Below are positions 6,924-16,514 of a stretch of 64,000 nt of DNA, piece by piece (the stretch's first letter is position 1; the number at the start of each line of letters is the position of its first letter). Source of the stretch: Rubrivivax sp. (GTDB lineage Bacteria; Pseudomonadota; Gammaproteobacteria; Burkholderiales; Burkholderiaceae_C). Under the pieces are notes generated by a model. The model ran no database searches, had not been told where the DNA came from, and saw only the letters and a program-made list of their open reading frames with translations. The stretch spans positions 33,940 to 97,939 of the forward strand of contig JALHPF010000022.1 in assembly GCA_022842595.1 (NCBI GenBank). Direction: 5' to 3'. Both the position numbers and the translations under genes were made by a program.

Positions 6924-9674
6924 CTATTGGATGGGGCGGCCCTCATCCATGGCGGCACGTGCGCGCTTCACCAGCGGGTGCTCGGCGCCACCGGCGGTCT
7001 CGGCGTGTCGCAGCGCCGACGCCGCGTCGGCCCGCGCCTGTTCGCGCAGGCCCAGTGCCTGCCGAGCCTGTGCGCGCAGCAGCAGGTCTTCGCCGACATG
7101 CAGGCTGCTGCCGGGGTCGATCGCCAGGCGCAGCGAACGCGCCAGCGCCGCTTCGGCTTCGGTCAACGCCGCCTGCGGCTGCTCGCGTAACAACGCGAGT
7201 CCGGCAGCCACGCGGTGCCAGCCGCGCCATGCGGCGTCACTCGCCGGCGAAGCCTCGATCGAGGCCTTCAGCTCGGCCACGGCCGTTTCCGCGGCGCCCG
7301 CATCACGCGCTGCCAGCGCCACCTGCGCGCGCGTAAGGACATGGCCGCGAACTGCGGCACGTCGCGCTTGGCGCATCGCCGTCAACTGGGGTTCGATCTC
7401 GTCCAGCACAGCGCCGGCGGCCACTGCATGGCCTTGGGCCAGCAACGCCTGCGCAAGTGCCGTGGCCACGTTGCGCTGGTCGCCGACGTTGGCAGAGCCT
7501 TGCATGGTGCCGCGGACAAGCTGGAGCAGCCGCACGGCATCGGCCGGCTGGCCGGCTGCCGTCAGGCCTTGCGCGTATTGCATCCGCGGGGTCGGAGACT
7601 GCTCTGGCCCCGCGGGGTCGAAGCGACCCTCACCACCGAAGGCACTCAGGGCTTCGCGCGGCCGCCCCCCATCGCGCAGGGCCATCCCGAGCAGGTTCCA
7701 GGCTTGCCAATGGCCTGGGCCGGCGTCGATGGCCAGGCGCGTGCGCAAGGCGATGCTCGCGCGCGCCGACTCGGCGGCGGCCTTCATCTGCCCGGCGTCC
7801 ATGCGTGCGCGCGCCAGCGAACGCAGCACTTCAGACGTGAACTCGCGTTCGCCGCGGCCGGCACGCTGTTCGTTCGCCAGTGCCTGCTCGATCAGCGCGA
7901 CGGCACGCGCCGCGTCCCCGCCCAGCCGGGCCAGCGCGGCTTCTTCGAGCAAGCAGCCGGAATGTGCGTAGTGGTCAGGCTCGCCTTGCCTGGCCAGCGC
8001 CGCCGCTGCTTCGGCGATCAGGCGTCGGCCCTCTTCGAGACGGCCGCGGCGCGCTTCTTCGCGTGCGCGCATGCACAGGATGCGCGCGATGCCGGCATGG
8101 GCGTCGGCCGCGCGCAGCAGCGGCTCGGCTTCGGCGAACAGCTCGCGCGCCCGCTCGTCCTGGCCGATCCAGCGCAGCCGTACGGCGGCGTCGGCCAGCA
8201 GTTCGGCACGCAGCGCGGGTGCGTCGCGCCAACCTCTTCGGATCATGGTCACCGAGCGTTCGATCTGCGCCGCCGCGGCGGCGTTGTCCATGCCGGCCGC
8301 GGCTTCGGACAACAGGAAGTCGGCCAGCACAGTCTGAGCCTCAGCGAGTTGCTGTGCGCGGCGCGCCGATTCGGCTTCCCGGTTCGCCAGCGCCTTGGCC
8401 TGCACGGCTTCGTCACGCTGCGCCCGCGCCTCGTTGGCCTGCCACAGCGCGACCGCACTGCCACCCAGGACCGCCAGCAGCACCAGGCTGGCCGCAGCCA
8501 CCCCCAGCCGGTGGCGGCGCACGAAGCGCTGCAGGCGGTAGGCCGCGCTGTCAGGCCGGGCCAATACGGGCTCGTGCGCAAGATGTCGGCGCAGATCGGC
8601 GGCGAAGGCCTCCACGCTGGCGTAGCGCTCGGCCGGATCCTTCTTCAGCGCCTTGGCAACGATGGTGTCCAGGTCGCCACGCAGCAAGGCACGGTCGGCC
8701 GGCGCAGCCACGTCACTGAGCTTGGGAGGCGGCCGCGACAGCACCGCCTGTTCGAGCGCGCTGCGCGAGCCGGCCGCGGCGGCCGTGAACGGCCGTGTGC
8801 CGGCGAGCAGTTCGAACAGCACCACGCCGAGCGCGTAGACATCGACCCCCACGCCCAGCGGCAGCGCGGCAATCTGCTCGGGGGCTGCGTACTCCGGCGT
8901 GAAGGGTCGTCCGCCTTGCTGCGTCAGCTCCGTGGCATCCGTCGAATCGGCCGTCAGCAGCTTGGCGATGCCGAAGTCCAGCAATCGCGCGTGCCCTTGC
9001 GAGTCGATCAGGATGTTGCTGGGCTTCAGATCGCGGTGCACAACCAGGCGGCCGTGCGCATGCGACACCGCCTCGCAGACATGCAGCACCAGTTCCAGGC
9101 GGCGGTCGACGCTGGCGCCGGTGTCGCGACACCACTCGGTGATCGGCCGGCCGTCGACGTACTCCAGCGCCAACCACGGCTGGCCCTCGGCACTGACCCC
9201 TGCGTCGTACAGGCGCGCGATGTGCGGGTGTTCGAGGGTGGCCAGGATCTCGCGCTCGCGGATGAACCGCTCGGCCAAGGTGGCGCGCCGCTCGCGGCTG
9301 AGCGCGACGTGCGGCAGTTTCAGCGCGACCTGCCGGGACTGGAGCGCGTCGGTGCGTTCGGCCAGCCACACGGTCGCCATGCCGCCCTGGCCGAGTTCAC
9401 GAAGCAACCGATAGGGGCCGATGCACGCGGTCGCACCACGATCGGGCGGGGCTGCAAAGTCCGCCGTCTCGATCTGTGGAAGCTCGCCCAACAGCGACTG
9501 TCCGTCGTAAGCCAGAAGGCGCCGCAGCCTGTCGCGCAGCGGTGCATCGGCGGGGTCCAAGGCGGCGAGCCAGCGTTCGCGCTCTGCCGGCGGCACGCCA
9601 AGACCTTCATCCAGCAGCGCACGCAGCCGCAGCCACTGGGCAGCGGCCAAGGGGCTGGTGCTGGTGCGGTTCAT
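6924..9674 (-). CDS. membrane Ser/Thr protein kinase with repeat-rich C-terminal half
   Basis: A 916-residue eukaryotic-type kinase. After about 85 residues the kinase domain shows the glycine loop LGQGGMATVW, the VALK lysine, HRDLKPSN, DFGIAK and the APEQ segment, so all catalytic residues are present. A single transmembrane helix (AAASLVLLAVLGGSAVALW) lies near residue 400. The remaining 500 residues are Ala/Arg/Glu-rich helices of TPR character, probably a protein-binding domain on the other side of the membrane. This architecture is typical of kinases paired with ECF sigma factors, here the gene at 4095-4631. It probably signals to that factor, perhaps by phosphorylation; that link is inferred from gene context. 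Confidence 0.93.
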   Translation of the reverse strand: MNRTSTSPLAAAQWLRLRALLDEGLGVPPAERERWLAALDPADAPLRDRLRRLLAYDGQSLLGELPQIETADFAAPPDRGATACIGPYRLLRELGQGGMATVWLAERTDALQSRQVALKLPHVALSRERRATLAERFIREREILATLEHPHIARLYDAGVSAEGQPWLALEYVDGRPITEWCRDTGASVDRRLELVLHVCEAVSHAHGRLVVHRDLKPSNILIDSQGHARLLDFGIAKLLTADSTDATELTQQGGRPFTPEYAAPEQIAALPLGVGVDVYALGVVLFELLAGTRPFTAAAAGSRSALEQAVLSRPPPKLSDVAAPADRALLRGDLDTIVAKALKKDPAERYASVEAFAADLRRHLAHEPVLARPDSAAYRLQRFVRRHRLGVAAASLVLLAVLGGSAVALWQANEARAQRDEAVQAKALANREAESARRAQQLAEAQTVLADFLLSEAAAGMDNAAAAAQIERSVTMIRRGWRDAPALRAELLADAAVRLRWIGQDERARELFAEAEPLLRAADAHAGIARILCMRAREEARRGRLEEGRRLIAEAAAALARQGEPDHYAHSGCLLEEAALARLGGDAARAVALIEQALANEQRAGRGEREFTSEVLRSLARARMDAGQMKAAAESARASIALRTRLAIDAGPGHWQAWNLLGMALRDGGRPREALSAFGGEGRFDPAGPEQSPTPRMQYAQGLTAAGQPADAVRLLQLVRGTMQGSANVGDQRNVATALAQALLAQGHAVAAGAVLDEIEPQLTAMRQARRAAVRGHVLTRAQVALAARDAGAAETAVAELKASIEASPASDAAWRGWHRVAAGLALLREQPQAALTEAEAALARSLRLAIDPGSSLHVGEDLLLRAQARQALGLREQARADAASALRHAETAGGAEHPLVKRARAAMDEGRPIQ

Positions 9675-9743
9675 GCCACTCGAAGGGATCCGAGCTCAGC
9701 TCGAGCGCCACAGCATGCGGCAATCAGCGACGCGACGTCAACC

Positions 9744-10349
9744 TCAGGGCACCAGGGTGCGCTCGAAGCACACATCGTCCAGGCGCAGCTCGGCAGCGCC
9801 GAGCGTCAGGCTGCGAATGCCATCCTTGCTTTGCACACGCATGCGGCCACCGACCCAGCCGGTGCGGTCACCCGGCGACGCCTGCTGCACGTCGAAACGC
9901 GCTGGGTGTGCACCGGTTCCGATCTGCTGGCCATCGAGCTTGTTGAAGGCACCGCGCCACTCGCGGCGTGCGCCGTTGACTTCGACCATCGCTGCGCGCG
10001 CGCCTTCGGCGCCCGGCTGGTGCGCGTAGCGCAGGGTGACTTGCTGCACCCCTTCGCGCGGCAGCAACTGCACGGACAGATTGACGCCGTACATCTCGGG
10101 TGCGGTGCCGCCGGCGATCTTCTGGCTCGGCATCAGCCTCAGGCTGCGTTCGGTGCCTTCGCCTTGGGTGACGCCGTCCAGCACCAGCGGGCGCACGCGG
10201 ACCTGTCCGATCCCGATATCCACGGGCACGCCGTCCACCGGGTACACCGCATCGGCGGGCTGCCCGCTGAAGTCGTAGCAGGTCTTGGCTTGCACCGCTG
10301 CGGCGGCAAGCGCGGACGAAAGCAGAACAAGGCAGAGAGTGTGTTTCAC
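9744..10349 (-). CDS. exported protein of unknown function
   Basis: A 201-residue periplasmic protein. I chose a GTG at 10349, because GGAG lies six bases upstream and it begins exactly at a signal peptide (KHTLCLVLLSSALAAAAVQA). The frame is open far upstream, but that part does not look coding in this direction. The mature part carries few recognisable blocks; Cys residues near both ends (KTCYDF and DDVCFERT) could form a disulfide. It lies just downstream of the kinase start and has no clear operon partner. Confidence 0.7.
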   Translation of the reverse strand: MKHTLCLVLLSSALAAAAVQAKTCYDFSGQPADAVYPVDGVPVDIGIGQVRVRPLVLDGVTQGEGTERSLRLMPSQKIAGGTAPEMYGVNLSVQLLPREGVQQVTLRYAHQPGAEGARAAMVEVNGARREWRGAFNKLDGQQIGTGAHPARFDVQQASPGDRTGWVGGRMRVQSKDGIRSLTLGAAELRLDDVCFERTLVP

Positions 10350-10521
10350 GCTGAGCTCCAAGATGGGTTCGAGGGACAAGGCCATCGGGACGATCGGCCT
10401 TGTAGGTATGAACGCCGTTCGGTCTGGCGATCCGGACGGCCCGACCCGAAACCCCCTAGCTTGTTGCAACGCCTGAATAGGGCGCCCGAAACGCTCGAGT
10501 GGATTCGTGAAGATGGCCGAG

Positions 10522-10937
10522 ATCAGTGGGCCTTTGCCTTCGACGGCATGAGCTGGCAGCCGTTCGAACGCCTCGTCGGCGAAGGCTTTCGCCTCAACCG
10601 CTATCGCGTCGTGGAGACCGGTGGCGGCGGGGCAGACGGCGGCATGGATCCTGCGATGAACCAGGGCGGCGAGGAGGCCACCAGCCTGGCGGAGATGGAC
10701 GCCGCGATCGTGGCCATCCGCAAACAGCCTGCCGGTTTCGAAGAGATCCAGACCTCGGCCCTTACCGCGGTCAACGGCGGCGAGAAGATCCCGAAGCGGG
10801 CCGGCCTGATACCGCCACTCGCGTGCCGTGGCACCCGATGCGGGTCTCGGCAACAGGCGGTGTCCGCCACGTTGCCGAGCGATCGTGAAATGTTCGGCAC
10901 CTGCCCCAAGAGCTGGGAGATGGGCAACGCACCGTGA
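10522..10937 (+). pseudogene. relic of Mrr-type restriction endonuclease-like protein plus unknown tail
   Basis: The frame has host-like codon use but no start codon in a sensible place. Residues around DGMSWQPFERLVGEGFRL, YRVVETGGGGADGG and then MDP match the catalytic-fold opening of Mrr-type proteins, where a GGADGGVDL motif is followed by a QCKQW strand. Here the sequence departs right after GGADGGMDP, so the active-site Lys strand is missing. The remainder (MDAAIVAIRKQPAGFEEIQT and on to 10937) is unrelated to that domain and not recognised. I read it as a deleted remnant, not a working nuclease. Confidence 0.5.
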
Positions 10938-11064
10938 CCGATGCCGCCGCGTGACTGGGTCGAGTTCTACCTGCTTCGGGATAGTGACGGCGATACGGTG
11001 CAACGGGAACCGCTGAAACCTGCCATCGCCGCCATGGACTTCGCCGGCGAGCGCCCTGCCCGGC

Positions 11065-13269
11065 TCAGAAGCGTTGCCAGGTCCCTGCCAGGCCCTGCTG
11101 CTCGACCCCAGGCAGATTCCAGTCGCACACGCCGCTGGGGAAGATGGCCTTCAGTCGCGCCCAGTGTGATCGCGAGTTCAGCCCCGGGTAGTCGGCCGGA
11201 TTCAGCGCCTTGGTCTGGCACTTCACGATGTCGGCCGCGATCGGCGCCCCCGCCACTTCGCGCGGGAAGGAATTGGATGGGTAGAGCTGCTCGCAGCTGG
11301 TCCCGGGGTCACGTACCTGGCGTTGTGCGATGAAGGTGGGCGCTGCTGCACGCGTGTTGCAGCCTTCCTGAAGGTCGGCAGGCTTGTTCTGCACCACCTT
11401 CTCGATGTCGGGGATGGTGCGTGTGTCGGCCTTGATGGCCGTCACCCAGTCGTCCATCGCCAGGATCATGCGTTGCAGCAAGGGGCTGTTCGTGCTGTAC
11501 AGACCGAAGCGGTTGTCTTCGACCACCATGACGTGGTTGTCGCTGCGGCCGTTGGCCTTCTGCAGCCGCTCGCGCATCGAGAACGAGTGGTAGCGGACAT
11601 GGATGTCGCCGTTGACGACTTCGTCGTTGAATGCGCGATAGTCGATGATGGGAATCGAGGCCAGTCCGCCACCGCCATTGGCCATTCGCCCGCTGCTGTA
11701 GCCCGCGCGCGTGGCCTGCAGGTCGGCAACGGTGCGCTGGCCGGGGGGCATGATGGTGGCGTCGATGTCGAAGCCGGCCACCTTCTCGTTCAGGTCGATG
11801 AACTGCGCCAGGCTGATCAGGCCCTGTTGCAGCAGCTTGTAGCCGTATTGCACGCCGACGTTGTCCAGCGGCCGCCGCGCAAAACCGGTGCCGGGGTCAC
11901 GGCCGAAGTTGTTGACGGTGTGGTCGTAGACCGTGCAGCGCACGCCCGTGGGGTTGGTGACCGGGTTGTAGCGCTGGGCTTCCGGCACGGCGGCGCAACT
12001 CGTCGATCCGGGCTTGGGGTCGATGCGCCTGGCGCCGATGGCCACGTTGGGCGCCGTGGCGTAGACCTGGAAGCCGGTGACCAGACGCTTTTGCTCGTTG
12101 GTCCAGGGCACCCCGGCGCGGGTGTTGAAGTAGTTGTCCAGCAACCAGGCATCGGTGATGAACTGGGTGGTGGCGAACAGCACCTCCGGGAAGCTGCAGC
12201 CCGGGATGATGCCGTCCAGCAGGCCGGGGTAGTTGTCGCTGATCTGGTGCTGGGCATAGGACCCGCCCGAACACCCGAAGCCCTGCGTATGTCGCGGCGG
12301 CCCGTAGGCTTCGATGAAGCGCTCCTTGACCATCATCATGGCTTCGGCCGCGGTCAGGTCGTTGCAGTTGTTGCCGAACACGTTCAGTGTCGAAGACGCG
12401 ACGGCGTAACCCTTGCCGAGCATGAAGTTGTCTGTGACGCCACCCGTGCTGGCGCCCTGGCGATACCAGCCGCCGATGCAGCCACCGCCAAAGGTGTAGA
12501 TGAGCCGGCCGTTCCAGTGGGCTGGCGGCTGCTGCCAGCTTGGCGCGGGTTGCGTCAGCGGGTCGTGCAGAACGGTGCTCTGATAGATGGCGCGGTTGGC
12601 CGTGCCTGTCTCCATGCGCACGATGTAGGGCACGTCGGCGCCCAGCGTCGTTGTCGTGCGGGCCATGTTGGCAGGATAGGCCGCGGCGCCTGCCGGCCAC
12701 GCGGCGAAGGCGTTGGCCGTGGTGCGGTAGAAGTAGTCCACCCGGCGCGTGATGTTGCAGTGGATGTCCAGCGCCGGCCCCAGGTTGCCGCCGATCACCG
12801 GCAGCGTGAAGCTTTCGGTGGCGCAGGCATAGGGCTGCTGGTGCGGGCCCGAGAACACGGGCCCCTGGATCGGGTGGTTCTGCAGCGGCAGGCTGAGGCC
12901 GACGGGCAGGCCGCGTGAAGGCGCGGCGGTCGGGGCCGGAAGCAATGTGGCGGTGAGCATGTTGTTGCCGACGACCAGCCCGCTCACCAGGCCGGTGGCT
13001 TGGCCGAGTGCAGGGTTGGCCACGAAGCTGCCCGTGACATCGGCGCCGTTGAGCTGCACGCGCAGACGGCTCAGGTCGCTGCCTGGTGCGGCCTGGATGC
13101 GCAGCAGCGTGTTGCCACCCGTGATGGTGTCTGCCCGGCTCGACAATACCTGTGCCGTCAGATCGCCCTGTGCATGGACCATCGGATGCAGGCCGGCCAA
13201 CGCGGCTGCCAGGGTCAGCGCAGCTGCGCTGTGCGGCAGGTGTCGCCGCAGGAAAGTGGGATGTCGCAT
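11065..13269 (-). CDS. DUF6351 family exported protein, tannase/esterase-like
   Basis: A 734-residue secreted protein. The chosen ATG at 13269 begins MRHPTFLRRHLPHSAAALTL, a signal peptide ending near MVHAQG. An immunoglobulin-like N-terminal part (LRVQLNGADVTGSF) is followed by a large alpha/beta-hydrolase-like region. GFGCSGGSYAQH is the likely nucleophile elbow with a catalytic Ser, preceded by YTFGGGCIGGWYRQG, the probable oxyanion-hole region. Numerous Cys residues suggest disulfides. Members of this family are annotated only as DUF6351. I infer ester hydrolysis from the fold-level motifs; the substrate is unknown. Confidence 0.82.
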   Translation of the reverse strand: MRHPTFLRRHLPHSAAALTLAAALAGLHPMVHAQGDLTAQVLSSRADTITGGNTLLRIQAAPGSDLSRLRVQLNGADVTGSFVANPALGQATGLVSGLVVGNNMLTATLLPAPTAAPSRGLPVGLSLPLQNHPIQGPVFSGPHQQPYACATESFTLPVIGGNLGPALDIHCNITRRVDYFYRTTANAFAAWPAGAAAYPANMARTTTTLGADVPYIVRMETGTANRAIYQSTVLHDPLTQPAPSWQQPPAHWNGRLIYTFGGGCIGGWYRQGASTGGVTDNFMLGKGYAVASSTLNVFGNNCNDLTAAEAMMMVKERFIEAYGPPRHTQGFGCSGGSYAQHQISDNYPGLLDGIIPGCSFPEVLFATTQFITDAWLLDNYFNTRAGVPWTNEQKRLVTGFQVYATAPNVAIGARRIDPKPGSTSCAAVPEAQRYNPVTNPTGVRCTVYDHTVNNFGRDPGTGFARRPLDNVGVQYGYKLLQQGLISLAQFIDLNEKVAGFDIDATIMPPGQRTVADLQATRAGYSSGRMANGGGGLASIPIIDYRAFNDEVVNGDIHVRYHSFSMRERLQKANGRSDNHVMVVEDNRFGLYSTNSPLLQRMILAMDDWVTAIKADTRTIPDIEKVVQNKPADLQEGCNTRAAAPTFIAQRQVRDPGTSCEQLYPSNSFPREVAGAPIAADIVKCQTKALNPADYPGLNSRSHWARLKAIFPSGVCDWNLPGVEQQGLAGTWQRF

Positions 13270-13609
13270 GGTTCTACTTCGCCTTGGTTCTGGTGGTGTG
13301 CGAGACGCGCCTGGCGGCGCGGCCTGACAGGGACGTGCGAATGGGCTTGTCTCGAACCCCTCACCCCTGGCAGCTTCGATGAGAGCACGCGCTACCCTTC
13401 GCTGGCAAGCCGGGTTCGGGAAGGCCTCTGTCTTCGAACTAGGGGGACAGGCCGGGATCAGGTCTGGTTGATGCGAACCCGCTCGCGCCGGCACGGCGCG
13501 CAGCGACACCGCGGCTTACGCGGCTCGCGTGCCTGGGCCGTGGGCGCCGGCTGAGGATCCAACCCCAGGGGGGTCCAGGATCTTCCGGCCGCCCCGGGAT
13601 GGCCACATC

Positions 13610-14045
13610 GATCTTCGGCTTGCCGGCGCCGCAGTTCGGGATGCTGCCTGTCGCGACAGCGTCGGCATCTCGACCGTCTTCGGCAACGCCCCTGTCTCCG
13701 AAACAGACCGGGTGATGCGCGCGCTCGCGCTGGAACTGGATGCCGACGCCCGGCGCAGCAGCACAGCGACGCTGCCCGTGTTCAAACCGCGTCATCACCA
13801 TCTTGGCGCGACGGCAGGGCCACCGCGTTCATCCCAGCGAGAACCGCGCCACCGGTTTCATGCTGTTCGGGTATGGGGCTGTCTTCGGGACCTCAACGCC
13901 GTGCTCGACCCGCAGGCTGTGCCGATCATCCTGGCCCCGGGCGTCCCCGTGGTGCTCATCCCTTGCACCGCGGCGCGGCGCTGCTGATGACCCAGCAGGC
14001 AGGCCTGCCCGCGTCAGCGAGAGCAATCGTCCAGGCGCTTGACTG
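13610..14045 (+). pseudogene. decayed nucleoside hydrolase
   Basis: Pieces of a ribonucleoside hydrolase appear in order but in changing frames. VGISTVFGNAPVSETDRVMR (from about 13661) matches the conserved segment after the N-terminal Asp loop. ATGFMLFGYGAVFG (about 13850) lies in another frame. DLNAVLDPQAVPIILAPGVP (about 13889) matches the DPEAA-type helix before a conserved strand, and ALLMTQQAGLPASARAIVQA (about 13974) continues in a third frame. The Asp-rich N-terminal loop needed for calcium and ribose binding is not intact and the central part is deleted. The gene is dead, with at least three frame changes. Confidence 0.7.
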
Positions 14046-14114
14046 CAACATCGTGAACATGGGTGTCGGCCCATGGTTCCCCAGGCTCGAAGCAAACTGC
14101 AAAGCAGCGGCGCG

Positions 14115-15185
14115 TCACTTCACGCGTGGCGCCTTGGTCAGCTTGTCGGGCTGGCTCAGCCGACCGGCCCGCAGTTCCTTGACCGCCTGAACCACCGAGC
14201 GCGCGACGTTGCGCGCTTCTTCCTGAACGGCCTGGTCCGCATCGAGCGCGTCGTGGCTGTCGTAGTAGGGTCCGTAATAGCCGATGTAGCGGTCGAGCCT
14301 GGCGGCGGCGCCGGCAGCGATGAGCCCCATCCAATCGAGCCAGTCGGTGAGGTTGCGGCGGTGGACTTCGACGCCGGCCACATCGCCATGCACCACCACG
14401 CCATAGGCCCGGCCGGCCAGGTGCTTGGGGTAGTCCCAGCCCTTCTCTTCGATGGCCTTGGCTTCGGCCACGCGCTTGCCGTGCGTCGTCGTCGGGTCCG
14501 GGTTGCCGCCGTCGGCCGCGACCAGGCGATCGATCATCAGCTTCAGCGGGCTCGGAGACTGGTACCAGTAGGTCGGCGCCAGGATGATCACGGCGTGCGC
14601 CGCCACCCAGCGCTCGTAGATCTCGGCCATCCAGTCGTCGGCCTGGTTCAGCGCATGGTTGGGGTAGCAGCTGCAGGGCCAGTGGCACAGCGGCATCGCG
14701 CTCGACACGCAGCCCTTGCACGGGTGGATGTTGCGGCCGTACTCCGAGGTGACGAGGCTCAGGTCCAGCACATCGGCCTGCATGCCCGAACCCTCGACGA
14801 CGTGCCGGGCGCTTTCGGTCAGTCGCCAGGTCTTCGACACCTCCCCTGGGCAGGTGCCGTCGTTGCGGGCGCTGCCGCAGATCAGCAGCACGCGTGACGG
14901 CGCCGTGCTGTCGCCCCACAGCTTTTGCGCCGCCTGCAGACGCGCGCGGGTGTCCAGCCACTGCACCGAGAGTTCGTGGACGGGATCGGCGAACTCGGGC
15001 CCGGCGGGCCGGGTGATCGGCGCCTTGCGGCCTTCCTGGTGCGCTTCCCACGCGATGGCCTCGAGCCTCGCGATGGCATCGCGTTCGCCTGCGAAGGCGG
15101 GGTCGTAGAAGCGCACCTGGAAGCGTTCCTGGAACTGTGCGCGTGTCAGAGGCGCTGGCGCCTGTCCGGTTCGGATCTTGGTCAT
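14115..15185 (-). CDS. flavodoxin-family NAD(P)H-dependent reductase
   Basis: A 356-residue cytoplasmic protein with an NADPH-dependent FMN reductase-like fold. The phosphate-binding loop is LLICGSARNDGTCPGE near residue 98. The second flavin loop region reads VIILAPTYWYQSPSPLKLMI, and a Cys-rich insert (HPCKGCVSSAMPLCHWPCSC) lies between them. The first 90 residues form an extra helical domain unusual for small FMN reductases, so the protein is nearly twice the usual length. The Cys cluster may hold a metal or disulfide. The electron acceptor is unknown. Confidence 0.82.
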   Translation of the reverse strand: MTKIRTGQAPAPLTRAQFQERFQVRFYDPAFAGERDAIARLEAIAWEAHQEGRKAPITRPAGPEFADPVHELSVQWLDTRARLQAAQKLWGDSTAPSRVLLICGSARNDGTCPGEVSKTWRLTESARHVVEGSGMQADVLDLSLVTSEYGRNIHPCKGCVSSAMPLCHWPCSCYPNHALNQADDWMAEIYERWVAAHAVIILAPTYWYQSPSPLKLMIDRLVAADGGNPDPTTTHGKRVAEAKAIEEKGWDYPKHLAGRAYGVVVHGDVAGVEVHRRNLTDWLDWMGLIAAGAAARLDRYIGYYGPYYDSHDALDADQAVQEEARNVARSVVQAVKELRAGRLSQPDKLTKAPRVK

Positions 15186-15530
15186 GATCGGACACGCTGG
15201 CGGCCCCGGAAATGGCCTCGCGCGAACGCCGGGCAGCTCGGCCGCAGGCCATCAGGTGGCGTGGTCGAGAGTCCGTGCACGGCGTTGAAGAGGTGAGGCA
15301 TGCGGTGTCCTGGCTGGGAGATCCGGCCCAATACGGTTGACGCTGATGCATGGTCTACCCTGATCGCCGAACCGTCCGTGCGTTGCCGAACATCGAGATG
15401 CCCGGTCGCGCGCGAATCAGCGCGAGGCGCTGCTTGCCGCGACATGACGGGCGTCCAGCCGCGCAACCCCCGTCCATTCGGCTGCGTATGCAGCGCCCGC
15501 TGCGCGATGCGGATCCTCGAGCGGAAGCCC
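15186..15530. other. 345-base gap, nothing recognised
   Basis: The gap lies between the reductase start and the 3' end of the sdhB-like gene. Neither strand shows a recognisable product or a T-run terminator. Confidence 0.4.
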
Positions 15531-16229
15531 TCAGACACTGCGTCGCACCATCATCTCTTTGATCTTGCCGATGGCCAGTGCCGGGTTCAGCCCTTTGGGG
15601 CAGACGTCGGTGCAGTTCAAGATCGTTCGGCATCGGAACAGGCGGTAGGGATCCTGAAGGTCGTCCAGTCGTTTGCCGCTGGCTTGGTCGCGGCTGTCCA
15701 CCAGGAAACGGTAGGCCTGCAGCAACCCGGCCGGCCCGACGTACTTGTCGGGGTTCCACCAGAAGCTGGGGCAAGCGCTGGTGCAGCAGGCGCACAGGAT
15801 GCATTCGTACAAGCCGTTCAGTTCTTCCCGTGCCATCGGCGACTGCAGGCGCTCCCGCTCGGGCGGCCGGTCGTCGTTCACCAGCCAGGGCCTGATGGAG
15901 TGGTACTGCTTGAAGAAGCCGGTCATGTCGACGAACAGGTCGCGGACCACCGGCAGGCCAGGCAGTGGCTTCAGCACCACTGTTTTCGGCAGCGAGCGCA
16001 TAGGGGTCACACACGCCAGGCCATTCTTGCCATTGATGTTCATGGCGTCCGAGCCGCAGATTCCTTCGCGGCAGGACCGGCGGAAACTCAGACTGGGGTC
16101 CATCGCCTTCAGGCGTGTCAGCACGTCCAGCAGCATGTGGTCAGCGTTGTCCACCTCCAGCTCCATCACCTGCATTCGCGGCCTCTCGTCGGCATCCGGG
16201 TCGTAGCGGTAGATGTGGAAACTGTGCAT
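15531..16229 (-). CDS. sdhB: succinate dehydrogenase iron-sulfur subunit, stand-alone copy
   Basis: A 232-residue SdhB. The plant-type [2Fe-2S] ligands sit in CREGICGSDAMNINGKNGLA with the fourth Cys next. The [4Fe-4S] and [3Fe-4S] ligands are in CILCACCTSACP and CRTILNCTDVCPKGLNP. Length and motifs are those of a complete protein that transfers electrons from the flavin subunit to quinone in complex II. The ATG at 16229 gives the usual N-terminus (MHSFHIYRYDPD); the open frame upstream is not conserved-looking. No sdhA, sdhC or sdhD gene lies in the window, so this is an orphan copy, perhaps a second isoform. Confidence 0.9.
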   Translation of the reverse strand: MHSFHIYRYDPDADERPRMQVMELEVDNADHMLLDVLTRLKAMDPSLSFRRSCREGICGSDAMNINGKNGLACVTPMRSLPKTVVLKPLPGLPVVRDLFVDMTGFFKQYHSIRPWLVNDDRPPERERLQSPMAREELNGLYECILCACCTSACPSFWWNPDKYVGPAGLLQAYRFLVDSRDQASGKRLDDLQDPYRLFRCRTILNCTDVCPKGLNPALAIGKIKEMMVRRSV

Positions 16230-16514
16230 GGTGGCGATCAGGGGATAGACGGGCGGAGGTAGCGGTGAGCCCGGTCGACCAAGCTCAGCATCTCGTCGGC
16301 TGCTCGCAGCGTGATCGGATGGGGCGTAAAGCCGGCTCGCGGTGAGATGTGGGTCGCCATGCCTCGCGCGAGGGACAACTGTCGATCCAAGGTGTTGACG
16401 GGCCCGACACCGAACCTGTGCTCCTGGCGCGGTCACTCGAAGGCCACCTCGTGACGCTTGACGTGGTCCTGCCTGCCGGCAGCGGCGCGCGCGCCCTGCA
16501 ACTGTGCTTCCCGC

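Noticed and set aside
7215..10937. 1240-codon open frame on the plus strand opposite the kinase gene
   Set aside because: It is the antisense shadow of the kinase and the exported protein, a common effect of high GC; only its last part (Mrr-like relic) has family similarity.
10522..11003. Minus-strand text with NPLERF, reminiscent of transposases
   Set aside because: It is the reverse of the Mrr-like frame; no other transposase block supports it.
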